Positions 18,757 through 28,406 of a stretch of DNA of 39,316 bases are shown piece after piece. The stretch is taken from the NCBI GenBank assembly GCA_021826925.1, contig JAKAYB010000002.1, forward strand, positions 1 to 39,316, read 5' to 3'. How positions within the stretch are numbered: position 1 is the stretch's first letter; the number at the start of each line of letters is the position of its first letter. The position numbers and the translations under genes were made by a program. The notes below the pieces were generated by a model. It did no database searches and was not told the origin of the DNA. It worked only from the letters and a program-made list of their open reading frames with translations. Source of the stretch: Thermoplasmata archaeon. GTDB lineage: Archaea; Thermoplasmatota; Thermoplasmata; Thermoplasmatales; Thermoplasmataceae.

Positions 18757-18765
18757 CTATAAAAT
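18757..18765 (-). promoter_or_regulatory. TATA box for SRP RNA
   Basis: TTTTATAG-like on the minus strand, ~22-25 bp upstream of the RNA 5' end. Confidence 0.5.
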
Positions 18766-18821
18766 GTTTGAGCTTAGCTATCGAAATTAAAAAATTTTTC
18801 ATTTCTATCTGTTAATGTTAT

Positions 18822-19811
18822 TTAAGAAAGTCGCTCGTATGTTTCTTCTATGCTCTTCATTATCGTTTTCTCTGAGCTGTTTTCCTTAGCTATGAGGTAT
18901 GCAGCTCCCATACCAACGCCTTCTTTTACGTGGCCTTCTTCAAACTTCCTGAGGCCATCTTCTTTGGACGAGTGAAAATCCAAATCCGATTCTATCAGGT
19001 TATTTCCACAGAGAGTTTTCATGGTTTTCCTCTGGTCTTCCATTATCCATCGAGTCGTAATTACTGACCTTCTGTTGTTTGAGCCTGATATCATCTTGTC
19101 CAGGTAGTATACTGTTGCCATCTGCGTTCCGCCGGAAAAATATATCCAGTGATCCTTTAATGCGGCACTGATCCCAAAAGAGAGGGCCATCATGTAGTCT
19201 CCATAGAATTTTACAGAATCCAGGAAACTTACTGGGGAAAGTAGCCTCATCCCCAGACTTTCTTTCACGATCTGTTCCTTTAGTTCTTCCGGATTAACTC
19301 GGAAAGTAGTGCTTGTTTTTAACTCGATCCCGAGTGATCGCAGTGTGAGTAAGGCTGTGGTGGTACCCCCAGGCACACTTTCTGCCAGGAATACGGAATC
19401 AAATCTTCTGAGAATAGAACTCCCGATATAGTATCCAGTGTTGACGGCCATGTCGAAGAATGGGGCCCCGATCGTGAATCTTGGATCTTCTGCTGAGTTA
19501 AGGCCAGTTTCGATGAACGGTACATTAGGCTTAACCGCCATTCCCGCATTCACAACGATCACAGGTATGTCCGTGAGTTGTAAGCATCCTCTAGTGACGA
19601 TAGCAGGTGTCGGGATTCCGTCCGGAGTCATGGGTGGCTCTCTCATCGTTATTGATCTCCCATTCAGGAGTATTTCTGAGTCTACAGCTGGTGTCATGAA
19701 AGTCAGCTCGGGTGAAGCTCCAGCGGCAGTTAAGCCATGAATGAGTGAAAGTTTCGTGTTCCCAGCAAGAAGCACGAATGCCGAATTTTCTAGCCTCAAC
19801 TTGTTACTCAT
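18822..19811 (-). CDS. cobT: Archaeal nicotinate-nucleotide--dimethylbenzimidazole phosphoribosyltransferase (CobT-like)
   Basis: 'LAGNTKLSLIHGLTAAGASPELTFMTPAVDSEIL' and 'ESVPGGTTTALLTLRSLG', in cobalamin gene context. Confidence 0.85.
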   Translation of the reverse strand: MSNKLRLENSAFVLLAGNTKLSLIHGLTAAGASPELTFMTPAVDSEILLNGRSITMREPPMTPDGIPTPAIVTRGCLQLTDIPVIVVNAGMAVKPNVPFIETGLNSAEDPRFTIGAPFFDMAVNTGYYIGSSILRRFDSVFLAESVPGGTTTALLTLRSLGIELKTSTTFRVNPEELKEQIVKESLGMRLLSPVSFLDSVKFYGDYMMALSFGISAALKDHWIYFSGGTQMATVYYLDKMISGSNNRRSVITTRWIMEDQRKTMKTLCGNNLIESDLDFHSSKEDGLRKFEEGHVKEGVGMGAAYLIAKENSSEKTIMKSIEETYERLS

Positions 19812-19823
19812 ATTAAGGTCATC

Positions 19824-20771
19824 TCATAAAAATATATAAAGGAAAATAAGCATTGGCACTGTTATAACTAGAGTAAAAATTGCCGAAGTAAGCGAATGAA
19901 GTTTTAGTGCTTTGCGGACATCCTCTACATCTGGGTATCGGAAATCATCATTCAAGATATACTCTCCTTTCTTCTCTAATCTCACGCCGATTATATTGGA
20001 AAAGGCCCCCATTGGCCATCCTGCGTTCCTGCTTGCGGTTTTTCTTGAAACCGTATAGAGCCGCAACGACCTTGGCCTTAATCCGATAATGTATGCGGAA
20101 ATGTAGGATATGTAAGCTGTCAACCTAGATGGTATATAATTTAACACAGTATCTAGGTGGGCGGCGAACCTCCCAAACAACCTGTTTTTATCATCATTGT
20201 ATCCAATCTCGGAGTCAAACGTGTTCGCGACCCTGTAGAAGAATGAGCCTGGTAAGAAGAAGAATGAAAAATAAAACAATGGGCCGGTGAAACCATCTAC
20301 CAATCCCTCCGAAATTGTCTCAATGGCTGCCGAACAAATGAGCTCTCTGGGAAGGTTGGCAGTTTCCCGCCTAACGGTTCTGGAAAGAAATAATCTAGCT
20401 TTTTCCAGATCATTTTTCTCGATTGAAGAAATTATAGGTTCAATGTGATCTCTCATGCCTCTTAATGCAAATGAACTCTTCACGAAGAATACTGAGACAA
20501 TAATGTATACGATTGTTACATAAAATAACGCGTAATTAATCAGCACCATTGCACCGACAAATAATATCTCGACGAATACCACAAGAAGAGTACCAGATAA
20601 CAATTTGTTCTGTGATTTTCGGAAATGGGGTTCAACAAATTCTATTAGTTTTCCTGTCCAGACAACTGGGTGAATCTTCTCTGGGAATTCACCTATGGCA
20701 ACATCTAGAAGCAATGCCCCCATAAGTATTATGATCTGATCTAAAAAGAAATTAAGATGCAGGTTGATCAT
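19824..20771 (-). CDS. cbiB: Adenosylcobinamide-phosphate synthase CbiB
   Basis: 'LLDVAIGEFPEKIHPVVWTGKLI', 'AAIETISEGLVDGFTGPLFYF', 'NTFDSEIGYNDDKNRLFGRFAAHLDTVLNYIPSRLTA', 'SRNAGWPMGAF': CbiB signatures. Confidence 0.96.
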   Translation of the reverse strand: MINLHLNFFLDQIIILMGALLLDVAIGEFPEKIHPVVWTGKLIEFVEPHFRKSQNKLLSGTLLVVFVEILFVGAMVLINYALFYVTIVYIIVSVFFVKSSFALRGMRDHIEPIISSIEKNDLEKARLFLSRTVRRETANLPRELICSAAIETISEGLVDGFTGPLFYFSFFFLPGSFFYRVANTFDSEIGYNDDKNRLFGRFAAHLDTVLNYIPSRLTAYISYISAYIIGLRPRSLRLYTVSRKTASRNAGWPMGAFSNIIGVRLEKKGEYILNDDFRYPDVEDVRKALKLHSLTSAIFTLVITVPMLIFLYIFL

Positions 20772-21862
20772 TCACGATCACTTATCTTCGGCATACGCTT
20801 TTTGACTATCTCTTGAATCGTATCAATTAGAACCTTGTTCCTATCCCTTGTTTTGACGGCGAATCTCAAGGCCATTCTTCTTTCGTATGGAATCCTGATC
20901 TCTTTTACAAGTATCTTGTTTCCTGCAAGCTCAGAAGCTAAATAGTGAGCATTAATATTCTTGGGTGGAAGAGCGCAAAAGAAATTAGCCTTCGGATGCG
21001 AAATTATTTGAAATCCCATAGAAGTCAATCCGTTTGCTGTAAATTCTCTCTCTTTTTCAACCAAAAAAGGCAGTTTCTTGAATGTGTTGTAGTTAATGCC
21101 GTTTATCAGGTTGAGAGCATACTGTCCAACAGTCCATGGCTCCATCAGTTTTTCTATTTTCGTTAGTATTTCTCTGCTTGAAAGCAGATATCCTAATCTT
21201 ATAGACGCGTATCCGAATAGTTTCGTAAGTGAACGGCCAAATATTACATCTCCATAATCTCCAATCATCCGCCTTTGAAATGACGCTTTCCTAAAATGGA
21301 CAAAATCTATGAAAGCTTCGTCAATGAATGTCAAAGCGTGCTTTTTGTGATTAAGATCAATAATTGCCTCCAGGTCATTTTCAGAAGCAAGATCGCCAAC
21401 TGGGTTTGAGGGATTTGTTATGAATAATAGGTCATAATTAACCCTGTCGAGTTCTAAAAGCAAATCTTCTTCGGCATCTTCTCTGTTCCATGTTGCTTCA
21501 TATACCATTGAATGGTTTATAAGTGCGCTTTTCTTATGCTCGGAAAACGCAGGTTCAACGATTGCCACCCTACTTCCATAAAAGAGCTGATTTACGCGGT
21601 ATATCAGATAAGTAAGGCCTGGTCCCAGAAGTATGTTCTCCTGATCTAAATGAACATAATCTGCTAAGGGCTTTAGATAACTTCTCGTGTTGATGTCGGG
21701 GTAAGATCGCAGTGCTTCATTGTTCATAAGAAATTCCGCTAAGTCAATCTTTGTAAATTCATTCAAATTTGAGCTAAAATCCAGAACCTCGGATGGCTTA
21801 CAGTGTTTTTTCTTTGCAAATTCCCAGATGTTTCCGCCATGTCCCTCAAAGTTGCCTTTCAA
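20768..21862 (-). CDS. cobD: Threonine-phosphate decarboxylase-like PLP enzyme (CobD)
   Basis: 'HGGNIWEFAKKKHCKPSEVLDFSSNLN', 'NPSNPVGDL', 'RSLTKLFGYASIRLGYLL'; overlaps cbiB by 4 bp. Confidence 0.9.
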   Translation of the reverse strand: MKGNFEGHGGNIWEFAKKKHCKPSEVLDFSSNLNEFTKIDLAEFLMNNEALRSYPDINTRSYLKPLADYVHLDQENILLGPGLTYLIYRVNQLFYGSRVAIVEPAFSEHKKSALINHSMVYEATWNREDAEEDLLLELDRVNYDLLFITNPSNPVGDLASENDLEAIIDLNHKKHALTFIDEAFIDFVHFRKASFQRRMIGDYGDVIFGRSLTKLFGYASIRLGYLLSSREILTKIEKLMEPWTVGQYALNLINGINYNTFKKLPFLVEKEREFTANGLTSMGFQIISHPKANFFCALPPKNINAHYLASELAGNKILVKEIRIPYERRMALRFAVKTRDRNKVLIDTIQEIVKKRMPKISDRE

Positions 21863-21953
21863 CGAATGTAGATATATACCATGACTTAAAGTCTACTTCA
21901 ATTATAGAAAGTATGTTTAACTTCATAGATATTAACGTCAATACCGGTAACGC

Positions 21954-22739
21954 ATGTTCGATAGCAAAAAATTCAAATGTGCCCTTTCTTTCTTTACAAT
22001 CATACCTTCCAAGTGCGATAACATAAACAGTGGTTATTCTGGATATGTTTCCTTGGTTGGTGCGATCATCGGCCTGATATCCGGAGCTGCCTTCTATTTT
22101 GTTTCTTTCTATGTTAATGTTATTCTTGGAGCAGCAATTTCGCTATCCCTTATACTCTTGCTTTCCGGCTTTAACCACCTTGATGCTGTTCTTGATGCAG
22201 GTGATGCGATACTCGTTCGTGGTCCCCCGTCAAGAAAATTGGAGGTTTTAAAAGACCATTTTCTTGGAGCAGGTGGTTTTGGTTTCGCCTTTGTGATTTA
22301 CGTCGTGACTTTCTCTTCCATTGCTTCCCTCATTCCATTGGAAGGCATGATCACAATATTCCTTTCCGAGATTATTGCAAAAGATTCATACATTTTAAAT
22401 TCATTAAAAACAAAGGACATGGTTCCTGGAGGTATGTTTTCACAATTCAAGATTTCTGTTCGGCAAAATTGGAGGTTGCAGATTCTGGTTAATTTTTCCT
22501 TTTTTATATTACTCGCAGTGATTTTCTCGCCATCCCTGTTAATCGCTGCAATACTATCTTTGGTTATGCAATATTTCATAAAAACAAGAATTGAACGCTC
22601 GTTTGGAGGAATTAATGGTGACGTTCTAGGATTTTTGGGGGAGATAACCAGAACATTTTTTATTTTCATAGCTGTAATTCTTTTCCTCTTTGAGCCGTTG
22701 CACTTCATTCCACTGGCGTTTTTGCTTTCTCACATTTAG
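21954..22739 (+). CDS. cobS: Cobalamin-5'-phosphate synthase CobS
   Basis: 'LSFFTIIP...GFNHLDAVLDAGDAILVRGPPSRKLEVLKDHFLGAGGFGF': CobS membrane protein signature. Confidence 0.93.
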   Translation: MFDSKKFKCALSFFTIIPSKCDNINSGYSGYVSLVGAIIGLISGAAFYFVSFYVNVILGAAISLSLILLLSGFNHLDAVLDAGDAILVRGPPSRKLEVLKDHFLGAGGFGFAFVIYVVTFSSIASLIPLEGMITIFLSEIIAKDSYILNSLKTKDMVPGGMFSQFKISVRQNWRLQILVNFSFFILLAVIFSPSLLIAAILSLVMQYFIKTRIERSFGGINGDVLGFLGEITRTFFIFIAVILFLFEPLHFIPLAFLLSHI

Positions 22740-22764
22740 ATAACTGCCGGATTTTCCAATTAAG

Positions 22765-24048
22765 TCATTGATAATCTATATCCGCATTTCTAGTTTCATA
22801 ACCTCTGAAGTACCACAACGATGCTGCGCCAAGTCCAAGGATCCAGAGTAGCATATTTATGAGAACAAAGTCAAAGACTCCAACGTTGAAATAAGATGTA
22901 AGAAACACAAATATCTCATAGACAGTAATCGGGGCAATGCGCATAACTCCAATATATGTAGCGCGTAATCTCGTTGGAACGGTTTCTGGTTCGAGGGTGG
23001 TTCTAGCAGACCATGCAAATTCACTGAACGCTAGATTTATAAACAGAAGAGGATAGAATATAGCTACATTGGTGAGGGAATGGTAAAAAACTAATATGAT
23101 CCCTATGGAGATAACGCCCCCAATAAATGAATATAGGAGGTAATTTTTGCGGGGGAATCTTCCAATGATGAACATTGCTGCAACGCCGGCAATGGAAGCT
23201 CCAACATTGGAAACGAATATGATTTGCGCAATTAGGTTCGGAAAAACGACAGGGCCGACGATATAGGACATAAGTCCGTCGGTAGCGTACTGGGAAACAC
23301 CGACAACGGCCATTATGATGATGGCGAATGATATCACGGGTTTGACAAGGATTTCTCTATCGTTTTCGTAATTGAGCTTTTTTTTCTCATCCTCGGCTTC
23401 CTTTTTCCTCCCTTTTACGCTTAACCAGCGATACGATTCTGGCAGTGAGAGTCTTGAGTAAACCAGGATAATGATCAAAGCTATACTCGAGATGAGAAGG
23501 AAAAATCTGAACGTTAGATCCGAGAGAAAAGACAAGGGGCCAAACAGCGAGAGCAGAAACGAATGAAGCTGAGTGCTAAAGAAACTCTCATATATCATGA
23601 GGCCGGAGATGAAGGCGCTACCTATATTGCTGAAGTTGGCGACCAGAGTTAACTGCTTTGCCCTTTCTATTGCCGGAAAATCCTCTGCAACGAGAGAGAG
23701 GCTAGGCGGTTCTTCACCACCAACTCCAAATTGGGAAAGTGCCAGCCCTGGAAGCAGAATAAAGAAATTTGTGGCCAGAACAACAATGATTATGCCAAGG
23801 GCATAAGCTGTCATAGTCACAATAAATACTTTCTTGCGGCCTATTCTATCGGCGATAAAACCCATCAATACATTTCCTAGAACGAGAAATGCGGGCCCCG
23901 TAACAAGTATCGCCGTTTTGACAGGAATGGACTCATGCACAAGAAACGGGAAATTAAGGGATAGCGGACCGACAGTTGCGATCAATCCCCACATAAAGAA
24001 ACTTGCAGTTACGGAAATCAGGAGAAATCTCTGGTAACTCGTGTGCAT
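22765..24048 (-). CDS. MFS transporter under a TPP riboswitch; probable thiamine (or precursor) transporter
   Basis: MFS motif 'GFIADRIGRKKVF', ~12 TM; a complete TPP riboswitch lies directly upstream on the same strand. Confidence 0.85.
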   Translation of the reverse strand: MHTSYQRFLLISVTASFFMWGLIATVGPLSLNFPFLVHESIPVKTAILVTGPAFLVLGNVLMGFIADRIGRKKVFIVTMTAYALGIIIVVLATNFFILLPGLALSQFGVGGEEPPSLSLVAEDFPAIERAKQLTLVANFSNIGSAFISGLMIYESFFSTQLHSFLLSLFGPLSFLSDLTFRFFLLISSIALIIILVYSRLSLPESYRWLSVKGRKKEAEDEKKKLNYENDREILVKPVISFAIIIMAVVGVSQYATDGLMSYIVGPVVFPNLIAQIIFVSNVGASIAGVAAMFIIGRFPRKNYLLYSFIGGVISIGIILVFYHSLTNVAIFYPLLFINLAFSEFAWSARTTLEPETVPTRLRATYIGVMRIAPITVYEIFVFLTSYFNVGVFDFVLINMLLWILGLGAASLWYFRGYETRNADIDYQ

Positions 24049-24136
24049 TAGAGTACCATCTCCTTCTCAAGCAAAAACAAAAAAACCCCATAACATACGT
24101 TTTCGTTTATTATTCTTAAACAACGATCAGTCATTC

Positions 24137-24217
24137 TTTTCCCTCCGCCAGCATTATCTGGATCAGGTTCACAGGGTCGACCTTACGGTCCTCTCAGCCT
24201 CTTTTCGAAGCTCCCCA
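24137..24217 (-). ncRNA. TPP riboswitch (THI element)
   Basis: Minus strand: GGGGAGC...GAGGCTGAGAGGACC...GGTCGACCCTGTGAACCTGATCCAGATAATGCTGGCGGAGGGAA, the canonical THI-box sequence. Confidence 0.95.
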
Positions 24218-24241
24218 ATCTGATAAAAGTGAATTGCAAAT

Positions 24242-24252
24242 CTATATTAAAA
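24242..24252 (-). promoter_or_regulatory. TATA box of the TPP-riboswitch transcript
   Basis: Minus strand CTTTTAATATAG, ~25-30 bp upstream of the riboswitch 5' end. Confidence 0.45.
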
Positions 24253-24273
24253 GATGATCACATTATCTTAGCT

Positions 24274-24840
24274 ATGGGACTTACCGTAAAAGAGAAAGTT
24301 CCCCTTTCAATAATCATGGCTGGAGGAATGGGTGTGCGTTTTGGAAGGAGTGACAAATATCTGTCATTAATTGGAGGAATTCCAATATTGTACCGAATAT
24401 TCAAAACAGCTGGCACTTTCAGCAACAAGGTTGTAGTATGCACGAAAAAAGAATCGAGAAGTGCAATAAATTACTGTGAAGAGATGAAGATAAATTATAT
24501 CACTGAAGAGGAGGAGGATTACGTCAAAGCGATAAGGTACGCCTTATGCAAGCTTAATATTTTCCCTGCGATGGTAATCTCTGGAGATATTTTTGTTTTC
24601 AATATAACACATCTCACAGATCTTATAAGTTTTGCAGAATCAAGCGAAGCTGAGGTAATAACCCTGCTTCAGCGTGGTAGGCCGGTAGGGATAAGTGTTT
24701 TCAAGAGATGTCCAGGTAAAAATGAAGAATTGACTAATGAAAGCTTTAATGTCAATGCCGATTTTTGCGTCAATGTCAACACATTAAGAGATTACGAGAT
24801 TGCGTTGGAACTTTACTCTTCAAAATCAGATTCCATATGA
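24274..24840 (+). CDS. cobY: Adenosylcobinamide-phosphate guanylyltransferase CobY-like
   Basis: 'LSIIMAGGMGVRFGRSDKYLSLIGGIPIL' NTP-transferase motif, in cobalamin cluster; start moved to ATG 24274. Confidence 0.8.
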   Translation: MGLTVKEKVPLSIIMAGGMGVRFGRSDKYLSLIGGIPILYRIFKTAGTFSNKVVVCTKKESRSAINYCEEMKINYITEEEEDYVKAIRYALCKLNIFPAMVISGDIFVFNITHLTDLISFAESSEAEVITLLQRGRPVGISVFKRCPGKNEELTNESFNVNADFCVNVNTLRDYEIALELYSSKSDSI

Positions 24841-26183
24841 AAATTCAGGTCTCTCATATATTGACTATTACTTAGCTTGAAAGTAGAGTAAAACACAGTA
24901 AGAGCAAGTATTACGACAAATAGAGAAATAAAATATTTAGACAACTCTGTTCTAGCAATAATATTTTCCAAAATAATAAATCCGAAGATCAAGATTGAGA
25001 GCGATGGAATGATGATACGTATCTTAAGTTGGGTTCTCAAAAACAACTTTACTAACGCGGCGTTAGTAAATGAATGAACTATTATGAAAGCCACGCCCAT
25101 GGTGAGTGATATGGCAGCAAATATTTCGTACGAATCGTTGGTCAAGAAAGAAACTAATGATATCATTATCCCAGAAAATAATATTACAGAGAAAAATATG
25201 TTTTTTATCTGATTTTGTTGTATTTTCTTTCCAAAGACAAAATCATTATTCGCTTTAAGCAACGCATGTTTAAGTGCGTTCATATATCCAACACCAAGAG
25301 TAACAGAACCGTTCAATACGATCACAAGCCCAACGTATTCGAGGATTTTACCATACGGCCCGCCAATGTATTCCACAATGCTCAGGGGCGAAGAAACGTA
25401 CTGATTAAGCAATTTTTCTGGTAAAAACAGGTCTATCCCAATTGATACAATCGTCATTGCGCATGCGAGTAGAATATAACTCAAAATAACTGCAAGGTGA
25501 GTATTCCTGTGCCAATTTCCCATGTTCTCTGAAATAAATATTGACGAACCTATTCCGGATAATGCAAGTAAGGTGAAAGGTAACGCCTTGAAAGTGGAAA
25601 TTATGCTAATGGAATAATTTGGAAGATGCAATGAACCCCTTGAAAATAGGGAAAAGGCCACAAAGACCATGAATGTTATTTCTATTATTGTAGATACTAC
25701 GATGTATTTCATTGTTATGCTTGAGTTACTGAAGCCTATAGTTAAGATAGAAAGCATTAGCAACGCGATGAAGAAAACTAAAAGAAAAGCGTTATCCATA
25801 AAACCAGAATTAAGGAAGAAAATATCCATAACTGCAACTGCAGGTAAAGCCAGAGCCGCGTACGAAATGTACATTAATGAAACAAATACTCCGCTTCTCT
25901 TCCCCAATTCCTTCCCAACGTAACTGTAATAACCCCCATTCGACCTTATGTGTTTAGCAAAGAAGACTGTTGAATAGATAACAGACAAGCCCAAAATTGA
26001 ACCTAGTACTATGGAAAGAAAACCATACCTACCTGTAAGGATTATGATTATAGGAAACAATGCCATTACATTTATTATCGGACCTGAAGAGGAAAGGCTC
26101 TGCATTGTTCCTTGCAGCAAGCTAAATTCTTTTTCACTATTATGTCCTATTAAACGGAATCGCATGTATTCTTTGCCCTTCAA
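24813..26183 (-). CDS. APC-family amino acid permease
   Basis: ~12 TM; 'SNGGYYSYVGKELGKRSGVFVSLMYI' and 'FTLLALSGIGSSIFISENMGNWHRNT' typical of amino acid/polyamine permeases. Confidence 0.85.
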   Translation of the reverse strand: MKGKEYMRFRLIGHNSEKEFSLLQGTMQSLSSSGPIINVMALFPIIIILTGRYGFLSIVLGSILGLSVIYSTVFFAKHIRSNGGYYSYVGKELGKRSGVFVSLMYISYAALALPAVAVMDIFFLNSGFMDNAFLLVFFIALLMLSILTIGFSNSSITMKYIVVSTIIEITFMVFVAFSLFSRGSLHLPNYSISIISTFKALPFTLLALSGIGSSIFISENMGNWHRNTHLAVILSYILLACAMTIVSIGIDLFLPEKLLNQYVSSPLSIVEYIGGPYGKILEYVGLVIVLNGSVTLGVGYMNALKHALLKANNDFVFGKKIQQNQIKNIFFSVILFSGIMISLVSFLTNDSYEIFAAISLTMGVAFIIVHSFTNAALVKLFLRTQLKIRIIIPSLSILIFGFIILENIIARTELSKYFISLFVVILALTVFYSTFKLSNSQYMRDLNFHMESDFEE

Positions 26184-26261
26184 AACCAGTTAGAAAAATC
26201 TTATATATTAAGGTAACTTTACCAAACTCAAGTTCACTTAACAAGGAGGAGATAGGTATTT

Positions 26262-27347
26262 ATGAAAACGATAAAAATAATAACTACAGTGGTTGTGGTG
26301 GCCATTGTGATTGTTGCCGGAGCTCTTGTCTATGAACATTTTTCTGGACATTCGACAAACAATTCACAAAATTCACTTACCCCTGTAACGAGTATAGCTC
26401 TGGTAAATAATGGCAGTACTACCATGATTAATTTGAGTAAAGCAAATAGTTTCGTTTATGCAAAAAGTGCAAATAATGGCGTATTTACAATCCATGGATC
26501 ACTTTCAAGGATTGTATCGTTAATACCGTCCGTAACGGTCACGCTGTACGCACTCGGGTCTTATCAGAAGGATGTCAAAGGAGTAGATCAGTTCAGCACA
26601 TATCCAAATCCGTCAAATTATGATATTCCTGTTCTCACTATAGGTGAATCTTCACTTCCAATAGAAGCAATTGTGAATCTAACACCAGACGCTATAATGA
26701 CTACTACGGGATACTTCACAACACAGGAAATCAACAAAGTGGTAAATGTGTTAAACATACCATATTTCGTTTTTAACCCCGAAACGGTTGCTCAGATTGA
26801 AAATACAAATACAATTCTGGGGGAGCTTACAGACACAGCGCATAATGCAACGATAATAAATGCGTGGATGGAAAAGAATATAGACGAGATGAGCAACTTG
26901 ACAAAGAATATCACAAATGAATCTTCAATATTCTACGATCTCGGGCATGGGAGCTCAGGAATATATACTGCGGGAAACGGCACATTTATCAACGAGATGT
27001 TCCAGATCGATCATATTAAAAACATCATAAACGCAACGGGTTATCCAGAGGTTTCAAGGGAATTGGTTTATAAAGGAAACCCGGGGTTCGTGTTGATCGA
27101 CGAATACGTTAATCAGAGCAGATTTCTGAAAGATTTTCCCAATCTAACGGCAGTCAAAGATAAGAATTATACCACAGTCCTGAACGATTCCTTCATAGAT
27201 GAGCCAACTTTCAGGACTATTTACGCTATGTTCTGGATTGGCAGTGTAGTATATCCGAGCCATATCAACATGACTGACATTACTGCGTTCAACAATTTCA
27301 CGCACTTTGATCTCTCACCTGCCCCCCATGTAGGGATATACGGATGA
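26262..27347 (+). CDS. btuF: ABC transporter substrate-binding protein (cobalamin/corrinoid, BtuF-like)
   Basis: N-terminal TM/signal; 'SRIVSLIPSVTVTLYALGSYQKDVKGVDQFSTYPNP...LTPDAIMTT' periplasmic-binding fold; SD GGAGGAGA upstream; followed by permease and ATPase genes. Confidence 0.85.
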   Translation: MKTIKIITTVVVVAIVIVAGALVYEHFSGHSTNNSQNSLTPVTSIALVNNGSTTMINLSKANSFVYAKSANNGVFTIHGSLSRIVSLIPSVTVTLYALGSYQKDVKGVDQFSTYPNPSNYDIPVLTIGESSLPIEAIVNLTPDAIMTTTGYFTTQEINKVVNVLNIPYFVFNPETVAQIENTNTILGELTDTAHNATIINAWMEKNIDEMSNLTKNITNESSIFYDLGHGSSGIYTAGNGTFINEMFQIDHIKNIINATGYPEVSRELVYKGNPGFVLIDEYVNQSRFLKDFPNLTAVKDKNYTTVLNDSFIDEPTFRTIYAMFWIGSVVYPSHINMTDITAFNNFTHFDLSPAPHVGIYG

Positions 27348-27356
27348 TGTCGTTCA

Positions 27357-28406
27357 ATGAAATTTAATTTGAAATATGGGTCTCGTCCTTTTAAAGCGAT
27401 TGTTATTACAATAATATTATTTATTTCTATAATCTTCTCTCTTTTTCTGGGACCAGTTAAAATTCCCCTGCCTGTTGTTGCGCGAATATTTTTTAGTCAG
27501 ATCCCCCTGGTGGGTAATTTTGCACACTGGGGTTTCACAGGCGTCGAATATGACATAGTCGTTCTTGTCAGGGAACCTGTAATTCTTGGCGCTGTGATTG
27601 TTGGAGCAGCACTTGCAATGGGTGGTTCTTCCGTTCAGAGTGTATTTCGAAACCCCATAACTGAGCCTTACATAATTGGCATTTCAAGTGGCGCGACCCT
27701 AGGAGCAGTGTTTGCCCTTTCTACCCAGGTCATGTGGTTTGGAGCTTACACGCTGCAGGTACTAGCCTTCTCATTCTCTATCGTCGTTATGGTTGTCATT
27801 TATTCTATTTCTTTTCGTTCCGGCAGGGTACCACCGATGTACTTTCTTCTTTCAGGTATTGCTATTTCGCTTTTCCTCTCTGCCATTGTTGGTCTTATGT
27901 TATTTTCAAACAAGAGACTCGAATCTGAAGCCTTTGCATGGCTACTCGGATCTCTTAGTGGGGTAACATGGGCAGAAGACGCTGTCGTTTTCACAATTGT
28001 CTTGATCTCAGGTATAGTCCTTACTTCGTTTTCCAAAGACATGGACGCGTTACAAATGGGTGAACACCATGCGCAATCCATTGGAGTTAACGTGGAGAGG
28101 GCTAAACTTATTTCACTCTTAGTTACCACACTTGGAGTCTCTGCAGCTGTGTCGATCAGTGGTCTTATTGGTTTTGTAGGCCTTCTGATGCCTCACGTAA
28201 GCCGAATGTTGTTCGGCGGATCAAACAGAATAGTCATTCCTACATCGGCTGTGCTGGGTGCAATATTCCTTCTGTTAGCTAATGATATAGCAAGGGATTC
28301 ACTGAGTTATACTGAAATACCTGTTGGGATTATTACAGGTCTTGTCGGAGTACCTTTTTTTATGTATCTTCTTAGAAGGATCTCGAGGGGTGGATATGTC
28401 ACTTGA
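27357..28406 (+). CDS. btuC: ABC transporter permease (BtuC/FecCD family)
   Basis: 'REPVILGAVIVGAALAMGGSSVQSVFRNPITEPYIIGISSGATLGA' and 'ISGLIGFVGLLMPHVSRML'. Confidence 0.93.
   Translation: MKFNLKYGSRPFKAIVITIILFISIIFSLFLGPVKIPLPVVARIFFSQIPLVGNFAHWGFTGVEYDIVVLVREPVILGAVIVGAALAMGGSSVQSVFRNPITEPYIIGISSGATLGAVFALSTQVMWFGAYTLQVLAFSFSIVVMVVIYSISFRSGRVPPMYFLLSGIAISLFLSAIVGLMLFSNKRLESEAFAWLLGSLSGVTWAEDAVVFTIVLISGIVLTSFSKDMDALQMGEHHAQSIGVNVERAKLISLLVTTLGVSAAVSISGLIGFVGLLMPHVSRMLFGGSNRIVIPTSAVLGAIFLLLANDIARDSLSYTEIPVGIITGLVGVPFFMYLLRRISRGGYVT

Noticed and set aside
18456-18762. Three ORFs (18456..18641 +, 18478..18741 -, 18529..18762 +)
   Set aside because: They lie inside the SRP RNA gene; structured RNA explains the open frames.
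22298-22708. 136-aa minus-strand ORF
   Set aside because: Antisense shadow of cobS.
24041-24223. Plus-strand 60-aa ORF
   Set aside because: Overlaps the TPP riboswitch on the opposite strand; composition not protein-like.
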